From an uncultured Methanocorpusculum sp. (GTDB lineage Archaea > Halobacteriota > Methanomicrobia > Methanomicrobiales > Methanocorpusculaceae), in assembly GCF_963667985.1 (NCBI RefSeq), contig NZ_OY764081.1, positions 1,585,599-1,649,598 of the forward strand: DNA of 64,000 bases, in the 5' to 3' direction. Numbering within the stretch: the stretch's first letter is position 1; each line of letters begins with the position of its first letter. Shown piece after piece: positions 41,684-51,179 of this stretch. Both the position numbers and the translations under genes were made by a program. The notes beneath the pieces were generated by a model. It was not told where the DNA came from and did not search any database. It saw only the letters and a program-made list of their open reading frames with translations.

Positions 41684-42732
41684 ATTGCCCTTCCTGCTTT
41701 ACTTTTAAGCAGTGCTATAAAACAGGGACCACCGATAATTGCCGTGAGTATTCCTACCGGCAGTTCTTCGGGAGCGAGAATGAGGCGGGCGGCTACATCC
41801 GTCCAGACAACAAGGAACCCGCCAAGGAGTACACATAACGGCAGGACTTTTTTGTGATCGCTTCCCACAAGCATCCGGCTAATATGGGGAATCATTAATC
41901 CGACAAAGCCAATTGACCCACTGACGGCAATCGTGACACCGGCAAGAAGGGAGGAGATAAGAACCAGCATTTTTTGTGTTCTTCCCACATTAACACCGAG
42001 AGTTCCTGCAGTATTGTCACCGAGAAGGAGAAGGTTCAGAGTCCTATAATGGATCATGAGATAGAACAGACAAAGAAGCATGACTACAAGAGGTAGGGTA
42101 AGATATCCCCATTTTGCACCAGCTAATGACCCAGTCATCCAAAAATCGAGATTGTGTACGGCAAGTGCATTTGGAGCACTTAGGGCAATGGTTTTTGTTA
42201 CGGCATCCAAAATCATGGCAATAGCAACACCCGAAAGAAGGAGTGTGGGAATGTTGATGCGCCCTCTCACGCGCGAAAGCCAATAAACAAGGATAATTGA
42301 TACGGTAGCGCCTAAAAATGCATTGAACGAAAGTGCGTATGTACCAAGAAAGGCAAATGTCCCGGTTACCATAAAAAATGTGGCTGAAGCGGAAGCGCCG
42401 GAAGAGACACCGAGAACGAAGGGATCAGCTAATTTATTGCGGACAAGTGCCTGCATGGCAACTCCGCAAACAGCAAGCGAAGCCCCAACGATAAAACCAA
42501 GAAGAACACGCGGAAGACGAAGCCCCCAGACAATGTTGTAATCGAGTTGGGTGTAGTTGTCGCTGACAAGATTTTGGAGAATCGGAAACTGACTCAATAT
42601 GACATTGATCGTTGTGGCAGGACTAACGCTTACCGGTCCAAGACCGACTGCGAGCAACATGCTGACCAGAACAATCGGGGTAAGTATGATCAGGAGCGTT
42701 TTTAATTTGAATTCTTTTTTTTGCAGATTCAC
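41680..42732 (-). CDS. FecCD-family ABC permease
   Basis: The 350-residue protein has about ten membrane helices and the FecCD/BtuC motifs: LRLPRVLLGFIVGASLAVCG near the N-terminus, LADPFVLGVSSGASASAT, and GFVGLMIPHISRMLVGSDH. It forms the channel for an iron-siderophore, heme or cobalamin complex. It is the first gene of the operon permease-ATPase-binding protein. Confidence 0.92.
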   Translation of the reverse strand: MNLQKKEFKLKTLLIILTPIVLVSMLLAVGLGPVSVSPATTINVILSQFPILQNLVSDNYTQLDYNIVWGLRLPRVLLGFIVGASLAVCGVAMQALVRNKLADPFVLGVSSGASASATFFMVTGTFAFLGTYALSFNAFLGATVSIILVYWLSRVRGRINIPTLLLSGVAIAMILDAVTKTIALSAPNALAVHNLDFWMTGSLAGAKWGYLTLPLVVMLLCLFYLMIHYRTLNLLLLGDNTAGTLGVNVGRTQKMLVLISSLLAGVTIAVSGSIGFVGLMIPHISRMLVGSDHKKVLPLCVLLGGFLVVWTDVAARLILAPEELPVGILTAIIGGPCFIALLKSKAGRAI

Positions 42733-43086
42733 AGAGCCCCTCCAGAATGGGACATCAACAAGCTACAAAACGGCTCTCCAGTTGTTGTGTGGAGAGGGAG
42801 GGAAGACCATATTTTCATATATAAATTTAAATTAGTAATACTATAAATGACTATTCAATTTATTAATAATACAAATGTTTACATTAGAAAACATATGTAC
42901 CTAATAATTGAAGAAAAATCTAGTCTCCATGCTTGAGTCACCAAGAGAGGGGGGTAACTCTAATTTTCAATCAAACCAAGTTAACAGGGGATTCATTTTA
43001 CAAACCACAAATGAAAGAACACCTGAAGCCACAGTATTGAATATCTCCCGCACACAAATACTATTCAGTATTTATCGGAGATTCAC
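42733..43086. other. AT-rich intergenic region between divergent operons
   Basis: No gene is supported. TATA-like stretches (TATATAAATTTAAATTAG near 42820 and AATACTATTCAGTATTTATC before argG) fit promoters for the permease operon and argG. A GC-rich segment near 42733-42800 (CCCTCC, CTCTCC, GGAGAGGGAGGG) can fold on either strand. Confidence 0.4.
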
Positions 43087-44295
43087 ATGACAGATACAAA
43101 TGAGAAAACAGGGAAAGGCACTGTTGTCCTCGCCTTTTCCGGAGGTCTCGACACCTCGATCTGTGTTCCAATCTTAAAGAACATGTACGGATACGATCGT
43201 GTGATCACGGTCGCGGCGGATGTTGGTCAGCCTGAAAGCGAAGTCAAGATGGCCACCGACAAAGGAAACCTCATTGCCGACAAGCACTACCCCCTTGATC
43301 TTAAGGATGCATTTGTCAAAAATCACGTATTCCCGGCAATCAGGGCAAATGCGCTTTACGAAGGATATCCGATGGGCACATCCCTCGCCCGCCCGATCAT
43401 CGCCGAAGAGATCGTAAAAATCGCAAAACAGGAAAATGCGGCGGCAATCGGACACGGATGTACTGGAAAAGGAAACGATCAGCTTCGATTTGATTACATC
43501 TTCCGCATGCACGGATTCGACATTGTCGCCCCCATGCGTGAACACAATATGACCCGTGAATGGGAGATCGATTACGCAGAGAAGAACAATGTCCCAATCC
43601 CGGTAAAAAAATCCACTCCATGGAGTGTTGACGAGAACATCTGGTCCCGCAGCATAGAAGGCGGCCGCCTTGAAGAGCCGAACTATCACCCTCCGGAAGA
43701 GATCTATCACTGGACAGTAGCGTTGAAAGACACGCCAAACGAACCGGAAATCGTCACGATTGGATTTGAAAACGGTGTCCCGGTATCACTTAACGGCAAA
43801 ACGATGAGCGGTGTCCAGCTGATCGTCACGCTCAACAAACTTGCCGGAAAACACAGCGTCGGCAGAAACGATATGGTCGAAGACCGCGTCCTTGGTCTGA
43901 AAGCCAGAGAAAATTACGAACATCCGGCAGCCACCGTTCTGATTGCAGCCCACAAAGATCTTGAGAAACTGGTCCTTTCCCGGGCAGAGCTGAAGTTCAA
44001 GAACATGGTCGATGATCAGTGGGCTGAACTCGCCTATATGGGACTTATCCACGAACCGCTCTACCATGACCTGAATGCGTTCATCAACAAGACGCAGGAA
44101 CGCGTCACCGGAACGGTAGATGTTCAGCTGTATAAAGGCGGCCTCCACATCATGGGCAGAACCTCGCCGAATGCGATCTATTCTATGGATATGGTTTCCT
44201 TCGATTCAACAACGATCGATCAGCGTGATGCTATCGGCTACTCCAAATACTTCGGCATCCAGGGCAGAATGCTCTGGCAGCTTCAGAACCGATAA
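43087..44295 (+). CDS. argG: Argininosuccinate synthase
   Basis: The enzyme joins citrulline and aspartate with ATP in arginine synthesis. The 402-residue protein has the PP-loop [42 protein letters not shown] and [18 protein letters not shown]. Full length for the family. A glycosyltransferase gene follows after 6 bp; other arg genes are not in the window. Confidence 0.96.
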   Translation: MTDTNEKTGKGTVVLAFSGGLDTSICVPILKNMYGYDRVITVAADVGQPESEVKMATDKGNLIADKHYPLDLKDAFVKNHVFPAIRANALYEGYPMGTSLARPIIAEEIVKIAKQENAAAIGHGCTGKGNDQLRFDYIFRMHGFDIVAPMREHNMTREWEIDYAEKNNVPIPVKKSTPWSVDENIWSRSIEGGRLEEPNYHPPEEIYHWTVALKDTPNEPEIVTIGFENGVPVSLNGKTMSGVQLIVTLNKLAGKHSVGRNDMVEDRVLGLKARENYEHPAATVLIAAHKDLEKLVLSRAELKFKNMVDDQWAELAYMGLIHEPLYHDLNAFINKTQERVTGTVDVQLYKGGLHIMGRTSPNAIYSMDMVSFDSTTIDQRDAIGYSKYFGIQGRMLWQLQNR

Positions 44296-44301
44296 ATAAC
44301 G

Positions 44302-45231
44302 ATGAACAAAGACGACGTCTGTGTACTGATTCCGACACTCAATGAGAAATCAACGATTGGACCGGTCATCGAGGAACTGCAAAGTCTCGGCTACAGAAAT
44401 ATCTTGGTAGTCGACGGGCATTCCACGGACGGGACGCCGGAAATTGCATCCGGCCTCGGTGCAAAGGTCCTCACTCAGAACGACAAAGGAAAAGGAGCGG
44501 CGATGATCGAAGCATTCAAACAGATCACCGAACCCTACATCCTTATGCTGGACGGAGACGGGACCAACCCCCCGGAATATGCCGATGCAATGCTCGAACC
44601 GCTGGTCTCGGGAAGAGCGGACCATGTGATCGGTGATCGGCTCGACAGCTATGAGCACGGAGCTCTCACCCGTTTGAACCGTTTGGGGAATTCAGTCATG
44701 AACAAATATTTCAAATGGGCTCACGGGGTCTATATGACGGATATCCTTTCAGGCTATCGGGCGTTCACCAGAGAGTCTATCGATAAGATGAATCTCACCG
44801 AGGCCGGATTCGAAATCGAGACGGAGATAAGTTCGGCGGTTGTTCATCACAATCTCAGATTTGAGGTGGTCCCAACTTATTACAAGAAGCGGCCGGGATC
44901 CCCCACGAAACTGAATCCATTCCGTGATGGTTACAGAATCATCAGGGCCATTAACAGATACGGAAAGATGAACAACCCATTGTTCCATTTCAGCGTTCTT
45001 GGAATACTCCTGAGCCTTGCGGGTTTTATCACCGGCATTTATGTTTTAGTTGATTGGTTTAAGGGAATCGAACATCTGCCGATGACGATTCTCACAATGC
45101 TCCTGATTGTGACCGGCATTCTGACATTTATGATCGGACTCATCAGCGATATGATCCTCGCATATCACAGAGAGCAGATCCTGGAGTTGGAAAAGATTCG
45201 TGCAGAAATTGAAGAGCTGAAAAAAACGTAA
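44302..45231 (+). CDS. GT2 glycosyltransferase, AglJ-like
   Basis: The 309-residue protein has the GT2 fold: VLIPTLNEKSTIGPVIEEL, VVDGHSTDGTPEIA, and the DxD-like LMLDGDGTNPPEYAD. Two membrane helices (LGILLSLAGFITGIYVLVDW and MLLIVTGILTFMIGLISDM) end the protein. This arrangement matches the archaeal dolichol-phosphate sugar transferases such as AglJ, which starts N-glycan assembly. The sugar is unknown. Confidence 0.85.
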   Translation: MNKDDVCVLIPTLNEKSTIGPVIEELQSLGYRNILVVDGHSTDGTPEIASGLGAKVLTQNDKGKGAAMIEAFKQITEPYILMLDGDGTNPPEYADAMLEPLVSGRADHVIGDRLDSYEHGALTRLNRLGNSVMNKYFKWAHGVYMTDILSGYRAFTRESIDKMNLTEAGFEIETEISSAVVHHNLRFEVVPTYYKKRPGSPTKLNPFRDGYRIIRAINRYGKMNNPLFHFSVLGILLSLAGFITGIYVLVDWFKGIEHLPMTILTMLLIVTGILTFMIGLISDMILAYHREQILELEKIRAEIEELKKT

Positions 45232-45250
45232 AATCAAAAAAATATTATTT

Positions 45251-45901
45251 TTAGCTGGTTGTTAGATAACCAACCATCTTAATATCAATCGTGTCGGTAC
45301 CGTATTGGATTACCAGACCTTCAGAGGTTTTCTCTGTAATCATCGCAGGGCGAATTGCGATAGCCTCTTCTCCAAGTTCATCCGTGTAATACTCATTCAG
45401 ATACAAAAGATCCTTAACTTCAAGCGTATCGAAATCAAGGCCCATTGCAGTAATATTGCCTTTTGTTAATGCATAGGCGAGATTCGAGCCTGAACCGGCA
45501 ACCGATCGTGACTCTCCTACAGATAATCCAACTACGCCAGCTGCGATCTGATTGTATTCATCTGCATAGATCGCGAATGGATATGCATATCCCTCAAAAG
45601 TTATGTATTGAGTTTGATTCGTTTGAGATCCGGCATACAAGCCCATACCGCTCATCAATACTGGAGAATCTCCAATATTCATCGTATAATTCACATATAC
45701 GGGATTTCCTGCAACAACTTTGCCGGTTTCGGAAATTCCGTCGCCGTTGATGAGATTACCGAGAGCATTCGGGAGACCGCTGAATGATACTATGCACATG
45801 AATACTAGTAAGACACAAAAGCCGATAACGCCGACCTGCATCCAATTTATCTTCTTCTTCGGACCTTTATCCTCAGATTTTGACTTCGTCTGTACTGCCA
45901 T
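45251..45901 (-). CDS. Membrane-anchored FKBP-like protein
   Basis: The 216-residue protein has a charged cytoplasmic N-terminus, one transmembrane helix (VGVIGFCVLLVFMCIVSF) and an extracellular domain. GNPVYVNYTMNIGDSPVLMS and IAAGVVGLSVGESRSVAG resemble the first strand and helix-loop of FKBP-type prolyl isomerases. The usual aromatic active-site residues are not obvious, so it may be a binding or chaperone domain. Asn-x-Ser/Thr sites suggest N-glycosylation. Family assignment is an inference. Confidence 0.5.
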   Translation of the reverse strand: MAVQTKSKSEDKGPKKKINWMQVGVIGFCVLLVFMCIVSFSGLPNALGNLINGDGISETGKVVAGNPVYVNYTMNIGDSPVLMSGMGLYAGSQTNQTQYITFEGYAYPFAIYADEYNQIAAGVVGLSVGESRSVAGSGSNLAYALTKGNITAMGLDFDTLEVKDLLYLNEYYTDELGEEAIAIRPAMITEKTSEGLVIQYGTDTIDIKMVGYLTTS

Positions 45902-45970
45902 TTAGCTATAATATGGAGATGTATTATCATAAACGTCTTCTCTTCCGACACGTATTTTAAGTTGAGGAAA

Positions 45971-46007
45971 ATATATATGCAATTGTGACTTACTATTAGT
46001 AAATCAC
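45971..46007 (+). promoter_or_regulatory. hsp20 promoter with 23-bp dyad
   Basis: A TATA box (ATATATAT, 45971-45978) is followed by GTGACTTACT-ATT-AGTAAATCAC (45985-46007), an inverted repeat in which nine of ten pairs match. The predicted transcription start lies inside or at the edge of the dyad, the arrangement used by archaeal heat-shock repressors such as Phr. The regulator gene is not in the window. Confidence 0.6.
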
Positions 46008-46039
46008 ATTAGATGATGATATTACAGAAGGTACATACA

Positions 46040-46519
46040 ATGTCAGTTCGATTCTGCCCATTCAGCTTTGGAACACTTGGTTCCGAACTTGACACGCTTT
46101 TTTCCGAGATGGAGGAACGTGCCGAGAATTTTGCATCGCGCTCTGAAAGCCTGAAAACAATTGCCAAAAATGCTGTCCCGAGGATCACCGGAGATTTCCA
46201 CATTGATCTGTGTGAGACACCAACCGAGATCATCATTACCTGCGACCTCCCGGGAATCGAAAAGCAGGATGTATCAGTCAAACTTCTGAACGAAACATCC
46301 CTGCAGATCAAAACAACGTATGATCGTGCGGTTTCGGAAACGGACGCCTCAGGGGTCTATCATTTACGTGAACGCAGAACGGGATCGGGAGAGAGAATCA
46401 TCCACCTGCCTGCAGAGGTCATTTCCGACGGAGCAAAAGCCTCGTTCAAAAACGGCATCGTAGAGATTAAACTCCCAAAGATTGTAAAAGATCCCGGGAC
46501 CCCGATCGAGATCGAGTAA
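46040..46519 (+). CDS. Small heat-shock protein (Hsp20)
   Basis: The 159-residue protein has a short N-terminal arm and an alpha-crystallin domain from about residue 55: DLCETPTEIIITCDLPGIEK, YHLRERRTGSGERIIHLPAE and ASFKNGIVEIKLPK. It ends in a short tail with an IEIE motif that can link dimers. Hsp20 proteins hold unfolded proteins during heat or oxidative stress. An ATG nine codons upstream (46013) is an alternative, leaderless start. Confidence 0.9.
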   Translation: MSVRFCPFSFGTLGSELDTLFSEMEERAENFASRSESLKTIAKNAVPRITGDFHIDLCETPTEIIITCDLPGIEKQDVSVKLLNETSLQIKTTYDRAVSETDASGVYHLRERRTGSGERIIHLPAEVISDGAKASFKNGIVEIKLPKIVKDPGTPIEIE

Positions 46520-46607
46520 CGCAAAATTCTGCAGGGCAATTACCCCGGCCCACACACCTTTTTTAACAAAATTGATGTCCTCTGATTACGAATACTAGGC
46601 TTAAGCG

Positions 46608-48146
46608 ATGGAAAAAAAACAGGTCCGCGACTACATGACACATGATGTCATAAGTATCGATGCATCAGGAACGGTTGGGGATGTAATCCGCCTGATCCGC
46701 ACAACGGATCATGACGGATTTCCGGTTCTCAGACTGGGAAAAGTTGTCGGATACATCTCTGCACGAGACATCATCGGCGAATATCCCTCGACAAAAGTTG
46801 AACTGAGGATGACGCGCCACCCCATCACTGCAAGGCCCGAGGTGACGATCACCGAAGTGGCACGGCGGATATTCAGAACCGGTATTCAGAAACTCCCCGT
46901 GATCGGGCCTGATAATGAACTATTAGGTATCATTTCCAACATGGATGTGATCCGATCGCAGATCGAGAGGGTTACGCCGGAAAAAGTATTCAATTTTATG
47001 CGGGCGCTTCACGCCCTCTATGGGGTAGAAACCCATCTTAAGCGTGAACATATTCCCGTCAAAGATATCCAGCCGACCCAAAGTTCCGTTCATCAGGACG
47101 AACTGGAAGGGAGAACATATGAACTCCAGAAAAACCTCGCCGAGCCGGTGATCGTGGTGAAATCCGGAGAGCGGACCATCCTGGTCGATGGTCACCATCG
47201 GGCGGTAGCAGCTGAAAAACTCGGATTACGTGAGCTTGACGCGTATGTCGTGTATCTGGATGCCGACATTGAACTTGGACTGGAAAAAACAGCTCATGCG
47301 ATGAATATCTTCAGCATCAAAGATATAAAAATCGACGACAGTCCGGAAAGATCCCTGGTGCTGCCCACCCAACCGAAACTGATCCCAACCGAGAAGAAAC
47401 TCGTTAGTGAATATATGACGACCAATGTGATCAGCCTTGACGCAGGAAAGACGGTAAAGGATGTTATCGGACTTATCCGAACAACAACCCATGACGGATT
47501 TCCCGTATTATGCAAGGGGAGAGTCGTCGGTCTGATTGGAGCGAAGGATATTATCGGCGCTAAAGCAACGGACGGGATCGCCCCTTTGATGGAGCCGGTG
47601 ATACTCAAAACCCAGCCCAACGAAGGTATGACCGATGTCGCACGAAAAATGTTCAGGTTCTGCGTCCAGAAACTTCCGGTTATTGATACTGACGGGCAAT
47701 TTATCGGGATCATCACGAATGCGGATGTGATCCGCTCCCAGATCGAACGCGTAACGCCGGAGAAGGTGTTCGATTATATGACCACTCTTAAAAAGCTGTA
47801 CGGACTGGATCCACTGCTTTCACGCGGGATGGTCCCAGTTAGAAGTCTGATTCCGACCCAGTCCAAAGTGTATATGGATGAACTGGACGGCCGGGCGTAT
47901 GAGATAAAAAAAGGTCTTGCCGAACCGTTGATCGTGGTCCGCAGGAAAGGAAAATACATCCTGATCGACGGACATCACCGGGCAGTTGCAGCAAACAGAA
48001 TGCGGGTCCCGGAACTCGAAGCCTATCTTATCGACATCGACTCGGATACAGAACTCGGTATTGAAAAAACATCACGAAACATGCGTCTGTGGTCGCTTGA
48101 CGATGTGCAAATCATGGATGAATCCCGGTGCACATTTCTCGCGTGA
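46608..48146 (+). CDS. Internally duplicated CBS-CBS-ParB-like protein
   Basis: The 512-residue protein is two copies of a module of about 250 residues: a CBS pair followed by a ParB/Srx-like domain. Repeat 1 has VRDYMTHDVISIDASGTVGD, IRSQIERVTPEKVFNFM and LVDGHHRAVAAEKLG. Repeat 2 has VSEYMTTNVISLDAGKTVKD, IRSQIERVTPEKVFDYM and LIDGHHRAVAANRM. CBS pairs bind adenine nucleotides, and the DGHHR motif is the nucleotide-binding site of ParB-like proteins. The role is unknown; a nucleotide-controlled CTP- or ATP-dependent enzyme is plausible. Confidence 0.85.
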   Translation: MEKKQVRDYMTHDVISIDASGTVGDVIRLIRTTDHDGFPVLRLGKVVGYISARDIIGEYPSTKVELRMTRHPITARPEVTITEVARRIFRTGIQKLPVIGPDNELLGIISNMDVIRSQIERVTPEKVFNFMRALHALYGVETHLKREHIPVKDIQPTQSSVHQDELEGRTYELQKNLAEPVIVVKSGERTILVDGHHRAVAAEKLGLRELDAYVVYLDADIELGLEKTAHAMNIFSIKDIKIDDSPERSLVLPTQPKLIPTEKKLVSEYMTTNVISLDAGKTVKDVIGLIRTTTHDGFPVLCKGRVVGLIGAKDIIGAKATDGIAPLMEPVILKTQPNEGMTDVARKMFRFCVQKLPVIDTDGQFIGIITNADVIRSQIERVTPEKVFDYMTTLKKLYGLDPLLSRGMVPVRSLIPTQSKVYMDELDGRAYEIKKGLAEPLIVVRRKGKYILIDGHHRAVAANRMRVPELEAYLIDIDSDTELGIEKTSRNMRLWSLDDVQIMDESRCTFLA

Positions 48147-48150
48147 AAAA

Positions 48151-49266
48151 TCAAAGGGTAAACGACCCATAGCGGCCGCCGCCTCCGGGAATCAGCGTGA
48201 CGCGGGCTTCCCGCATCGATAAAACCGCTCCGGCAACCTCGGGCGAGATGCGGGCCAAATCATCTTGCGGCACTTCGAGTAATACTGCGATCTCGTTATC
48301 GAATGCCTCGATAAATTTAGAATACAGCGCCCGTACTTTTTTGGTGTTTGGCGAGGAAACGCCCAGAACGCGGGCAATAACTTCGCCAAGCGGAACCATC
48401 TTCAGATAGGGGGGACGGCTCGTTGGAGGAATAGTGGAGAGCTGTTCTGCCCGCTCCTTTACGCCGATTTTTATCCGGCCTTTGTCGGCGGGACATCGCC
48501 AGTGAAGACGTTCCGCCTCAGCAAGAGAAAACTGCGCATAACACCGCGTGCAGGCGGTTCGATTGTATTTTCCTTCTTCCGGGAAAAACCCGGCATTCAG
48601 CACGACCGAACCCTTTTTTATCGCTTCGAGAACCCCGCGGACAGTGGGGGCCGAAAGGTCAAGGCGCGTGAACTCGCGGCCAAGTTTCTCGGGCGCGGCA
48701 CTGTGGGCATCCGAATTCGAGAGAAAGGGAACTTCGGCAAACTCTTCGATGCCGGCACCGTAGGATGAATCGGCGGAAAGACCTAGCTCGCAGAACTCGA
48801 TGCTCTCTTCGCCGTAACATTCTGAAGGCAAATCGAACGCGGCAAAAAGAGAAGTCCACGGCGTGAAGGCATGCGCCGGGCCAATCATGCCGCCCAGATC
48901 ATGAACCTCCCGGGCGATCTCTTCTCCGGAAAGATGCAGATGGGGGCGGCCCGCGGTCGTAAGATGCCCGCATGCCGGTGTAAACCTCTGCTGGAGTTCA
49001 GCAAACTGGTCGAACGTTTCCATTAAAATCAGATGATGAACGCGGGAAGAGTCCTCAACCTCGGTCTGAGGAACAACCGTGATACCGCACTCGTTTTCGA
49101 GCAACGGTTGCCACATTTCGCGCCAGACGGGATGAAGGGCATCCCCGCTTCCAACCACATGGATTCCCTTGGTCCGGCATCCGGCAAGTATCTGCTTTGG
49201 GACCATCTCGGGGGAGGTCGCCATGGAAAAACAGGAGTGTAAATGGAGATCGGCGTTGTATTGCAT
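48151..49266 (-). CDS. Endonuclease Q-like PHP protein
   Basis: The 371-residue protein has the PHP metal motifs (YNADLHLHSCFS, GSGDALHPVWREMW, TEVEDSSRVHHL, GPAHAFTPW, LSNSDAHS). The zinc finger CTRCYAQ...WRCPADKG follows, and the C-terminal region EVIARVLGVSS then VALL-type helices. This is the arrangement of EndoQ, which cuts DNA 5' of deaminated bases and AP sites. It ends a ten-gene minus-strand operon and lies five bases after the PAC2 gene. Confidence 0.85.
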   Translation of the reverse strand: MQYNADLHLHSCFSMATSPEMVPKQILAGCRTKGIHVVGSGDALHPVWREMWQPLLENECGITVVPQTEVEDSSRVHHLILMETFDQFAELQQRFTPACGHLTTAGRPHLHLSGEEIAREVHDLGGMIGPAHAFTPWTSLFAAFDLPSECYGEESIEFCELGLSADSSYGAGIEEFAEVPFLSNSDAHSAAPEKLGREFTRLDLSAPTVRGVLEAIKKGSVVLNAGFFPEEGKYNRTACTRCYAQFSLAEAERLHWRCPADKGRIKIGVKERAEQLSTIPPTSRPPYLKMVPLGEVIARVLGVSSPNTKKVRALYSKFIEAFDNEIAVLLEVPQDDLARISPEVAGAVLSMREARVTLIPGGGGRYGSFTL

Positions 49267-49271
49267 GGAAA

Positions 49272-50030
49272 TTATCCGATATAGCGCAGATCGTCGGCGT
49301 TGTTTTTCTGCATGGTTGAGGCAATAGCCGAAACTTCCGTCATCATCTGCGAAGCAAGCTCGGAAAGTTCGGTCCGGTCGGCTTTGATGCCGGTAAATTT
49401 CTCCAGAACATCGAGAACGGCAGTCGAACTGACGGGATCCACCAGGTAGCCGGAGGTCTCACCAAGCAGGGCGATGCCATCCATTCCTGCAAGACGGCCG
49501 AGCGTGATCAAAAGACCGGCGGCACCGATGATCCCGCCGACCGGTTCGTCTTTGTTCAAAACTGCTCCGGCCGAAAGTACTTCTTCTTTGAGAGACGAGG
49601 AGGAAAGCGCGGCCAGAATTCGCGGCTTCTCCACCATCCGGCCGACACCATACCCGCCGAGCGTATAGATCCGTTTCACGCCCAGAAGTTCAAAGATGCG
49701 TATATACGCATTCCCGAGAATGTAATGACCCTCGTGCGTCGTACTTTGACAATCGCCTGCTAAAAGAAGGACCGCGGGAGAATTATCAGAACACGGGGCA
49801 AAAAACACCTCATTTCTCGGCATGCGGAGAACCGCGTCCTCGGAAAGATACATCTGCGGAGGAAAGAGCGTGGAAGTGATTTCGGCAACCTTTACGGCTG
49901 AGAGAACACGAACAAGATGGTCGACCACGAGTTTGCCGACATGTCCGACGCAGGGAAGTCCGGCAATTAGAATCGGAGAGGAGTGAGCGGCGACATCCTC
50001 AACATACCATCTGACGTTTACCTGTTCCAT
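49272..50030 (-). CDS. Proteasome assembly chaperone family protein (PAC2)
   Basis: The 252-residue protein has the PAC2 pattern: SPILIAGLPCVGHVGKLVVD, EVFFAPCSDNSPAVLLLAGD, YTLGGYGVGRMVEKPRILAA and VGGIIGAAGLLITLGRLAGM. Members help assemble 20S proteasomes, but the role of each archaeal paralog is unclear. Its start overlaps the nop10 gene by 13 bases. Confidence 0.88.
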   Translation of the reverse strand: MEQVNVRWYVEDVAAHSSPILIAGLPCVGHVGKLVVDHLVRVLSAVKVAEITSTLFPPQMYLSEDAVLRMPRNEVFFAPCSDNSPAVLLLAGDCQSTTHEGHYILGNAYIRIFELLGVKRIYTLGGYGVGRMVEKPRILAALSSSSLKEEVLSAGAVLNKDEPVGGIIGAAGLLITLGRLAGMDGIALLGETSGYLVDPVSSTAVLDVLEKFTGIKADRTELSELASQMMTEVSAIASTMQKNNADDLRYIG

Positions 50031-50179
50031 GTTTTTGCCATCCTTCGATATTTACCATAGGTATCCTCGGGAGAATATCTTGCTGGATGGGCAGATACCG
50101 TCGGACATCCGCATTTCTGACACGTGTTAAAAAGAGTGTAGGTGTTGCATTCAGGACATCTACGAATATGACCTGTCAT
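50018..50179 (-). CDS. nop10: Box H/ACA ribonucleoprotein Nop10
   Basis: The 53-residue protein begins MTGHIRRCPECNTYTLFNTC, then CGCPTVSAHPARYSPED and ends RRMAKTWNR. The CPEC-QKCG zinc ribbon and HPARYSPED are diagnostic for Nop10, a core protein of the pseudouridylation complex with Cbf5 and Gar1. The gene is short and lies between aIF2-alpha and PAC2 genes in the conserved archaeal order. Confidence 0.93.
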   Translation of the reverse strand: MTGHIRRCPECNTYTLFNTCQKCGCPTVSAHPARYSPEDTYGKYRRMAKTWNR

Positions 50180-50194
50180 GAAAAACACCGGATA

Positions 50195-50968
50195 TTACTT
50201 CTGTTTCCGGATGAGTTTGCCGGAACCTTCAGCGCGTTCCATCACACCGATCGCTGCTTCGGATGCTTTGACCAGAGCTTTTTCTGCAGTCTTATAATCC
50301 GGGGCAACAACTTTTACCCGGTAGTGCGGCGCGCCAAGATAGAGCAGTTCGATCTCGGCACCGTCTACTTTCGGCTCGGCGCTTCTAAGAGCCCGGCGGA
50401 TAATGTTGACGCCGTCCGGCTTGTTGGAGGTCAGTTCCAGAATCGCACTGACGGTGACTTTGGGGACCTTGACATTTTCAGAAGCAACCTTTGCCAAGGC
50501 TGCTGCGGCTTCGGCAGGAAGCGCAAATTTGGCGAGGGTTGTGTCGCCGTATAAAGCGATACCCTCGAACGCTGCATAGAGCGAACCAAATTCGGCATAC
50601 ATTGCCTCTTCAAACGTCTTGACGTCGACCTTCGACTCGGCTGAGGCAAACCCTATCCATTTGTGTGCCTTCTGCTCGTTTTTCCAGTCCTGGATTTTTT
50701 CCCGGCGCTGGTGTTCATTGACATCTTTGAGAGAAAGATCGATATGGCCGCGGTGTTCATCGACGTGAAGGACTTTACAGACAACTTTCTGTCCTTCACG
50801 GATGTAGTCCCGGATATATTTAATCCAGCCACGGGCAATTTCCGCGATCGGAATTAACCCCTGACGTCCTTCATATTCATCCAGGTTTACAAATGCCGCG
50901 AAGTCCTTGACTTCTGTAACGCTGCAGACGACAAGTTCTCCTTCTATTGGCCAATCTCTTTCACTCAT
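50195..50968 (-). CDS. Translation initiation factor aIF2 alpha subunit
   Basis: The 257-residue protein has an N-terminal S1 domain (GELVVCSVTEVKDFAAFVNL to HIDLSLKDVNEHQ). A helical domain and a C-terminal domain that binds aIF2-gamma (IELLYLGAPHYRVKVVAPDY) follow. It is part of the factor that brings initiator tRNA to the ribosome. The gene lies between S27e and Nop10, as in many archaea. Confidence 0.95.
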   Translation of the reverse strand: MSERDWPIEGELVVCSVTEVKDFAAFVNLDEYEGRQGLIPIAEIARGWIKYIRDYIREGQKVVCKVLHVDEHRGHIDLSLKDVNEHQRREKIQDWKNEQKAHKWIGFASAESKVDVKTFEEAMYAEFGSLYAAFEGIALYGDTTLAKFALPAEAAAALAKVASENVKVPKVTVSAILELTSNKPDGVNIIRRALRSAEPKVDGAEIELLYLGAPHYRVKVVAPDYKTAEKALVKASEAAIGVMERAEGSGKLIRKQK

Positions 50969-50985
50969 CAGATAATTTTCCAGAT

Positions 50986-51174
50986 TTATTCAAATGTTGC
51001 TACGATATCTGCTTTAAGAGCAGCTTTGCCGCCGGTCGGCTCAGCAAGGATGCGGCCGCAGACAGTGCATTCAACAACGGAGGTTGCTTTCTCGAATACG
51101 AGCTGTTCGTTTTCACAGTCCGGACATTTTACCTTCAGGAATTTGCTCCGGGTTTCTCGGGATGCTTTTACCAT
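50986..51174 (-). CDS. rps27e: Ribosomal protein S27e
   Basis: The 62-residue protein starts [20 protein letters not shown], then a second pair [19 protein letters not shown]. The zinc-ribbon C4 motif and the length are typical for S27e. The ATG at 51174 is preferred because GGAG lies about 6 bases upstream; a GTG three codons earlier overlaps the L44e stop. Confidence 0.95.
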   Translation of the reverse strand: MVKASRETRSKFLKVKCPDCENEQLVFEKATSVVECTVCGRILAEPTGGKAALKADIVATFE

Positions 51175-51179
51175 ATTAC

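Noticed and set aside
42733-42800. Riboswitch upstream of the metal/corrinoid uptake operon
   Set aside because: GC-rich complementary segments exist, but I could not find a cobalamin-riboswitch core.
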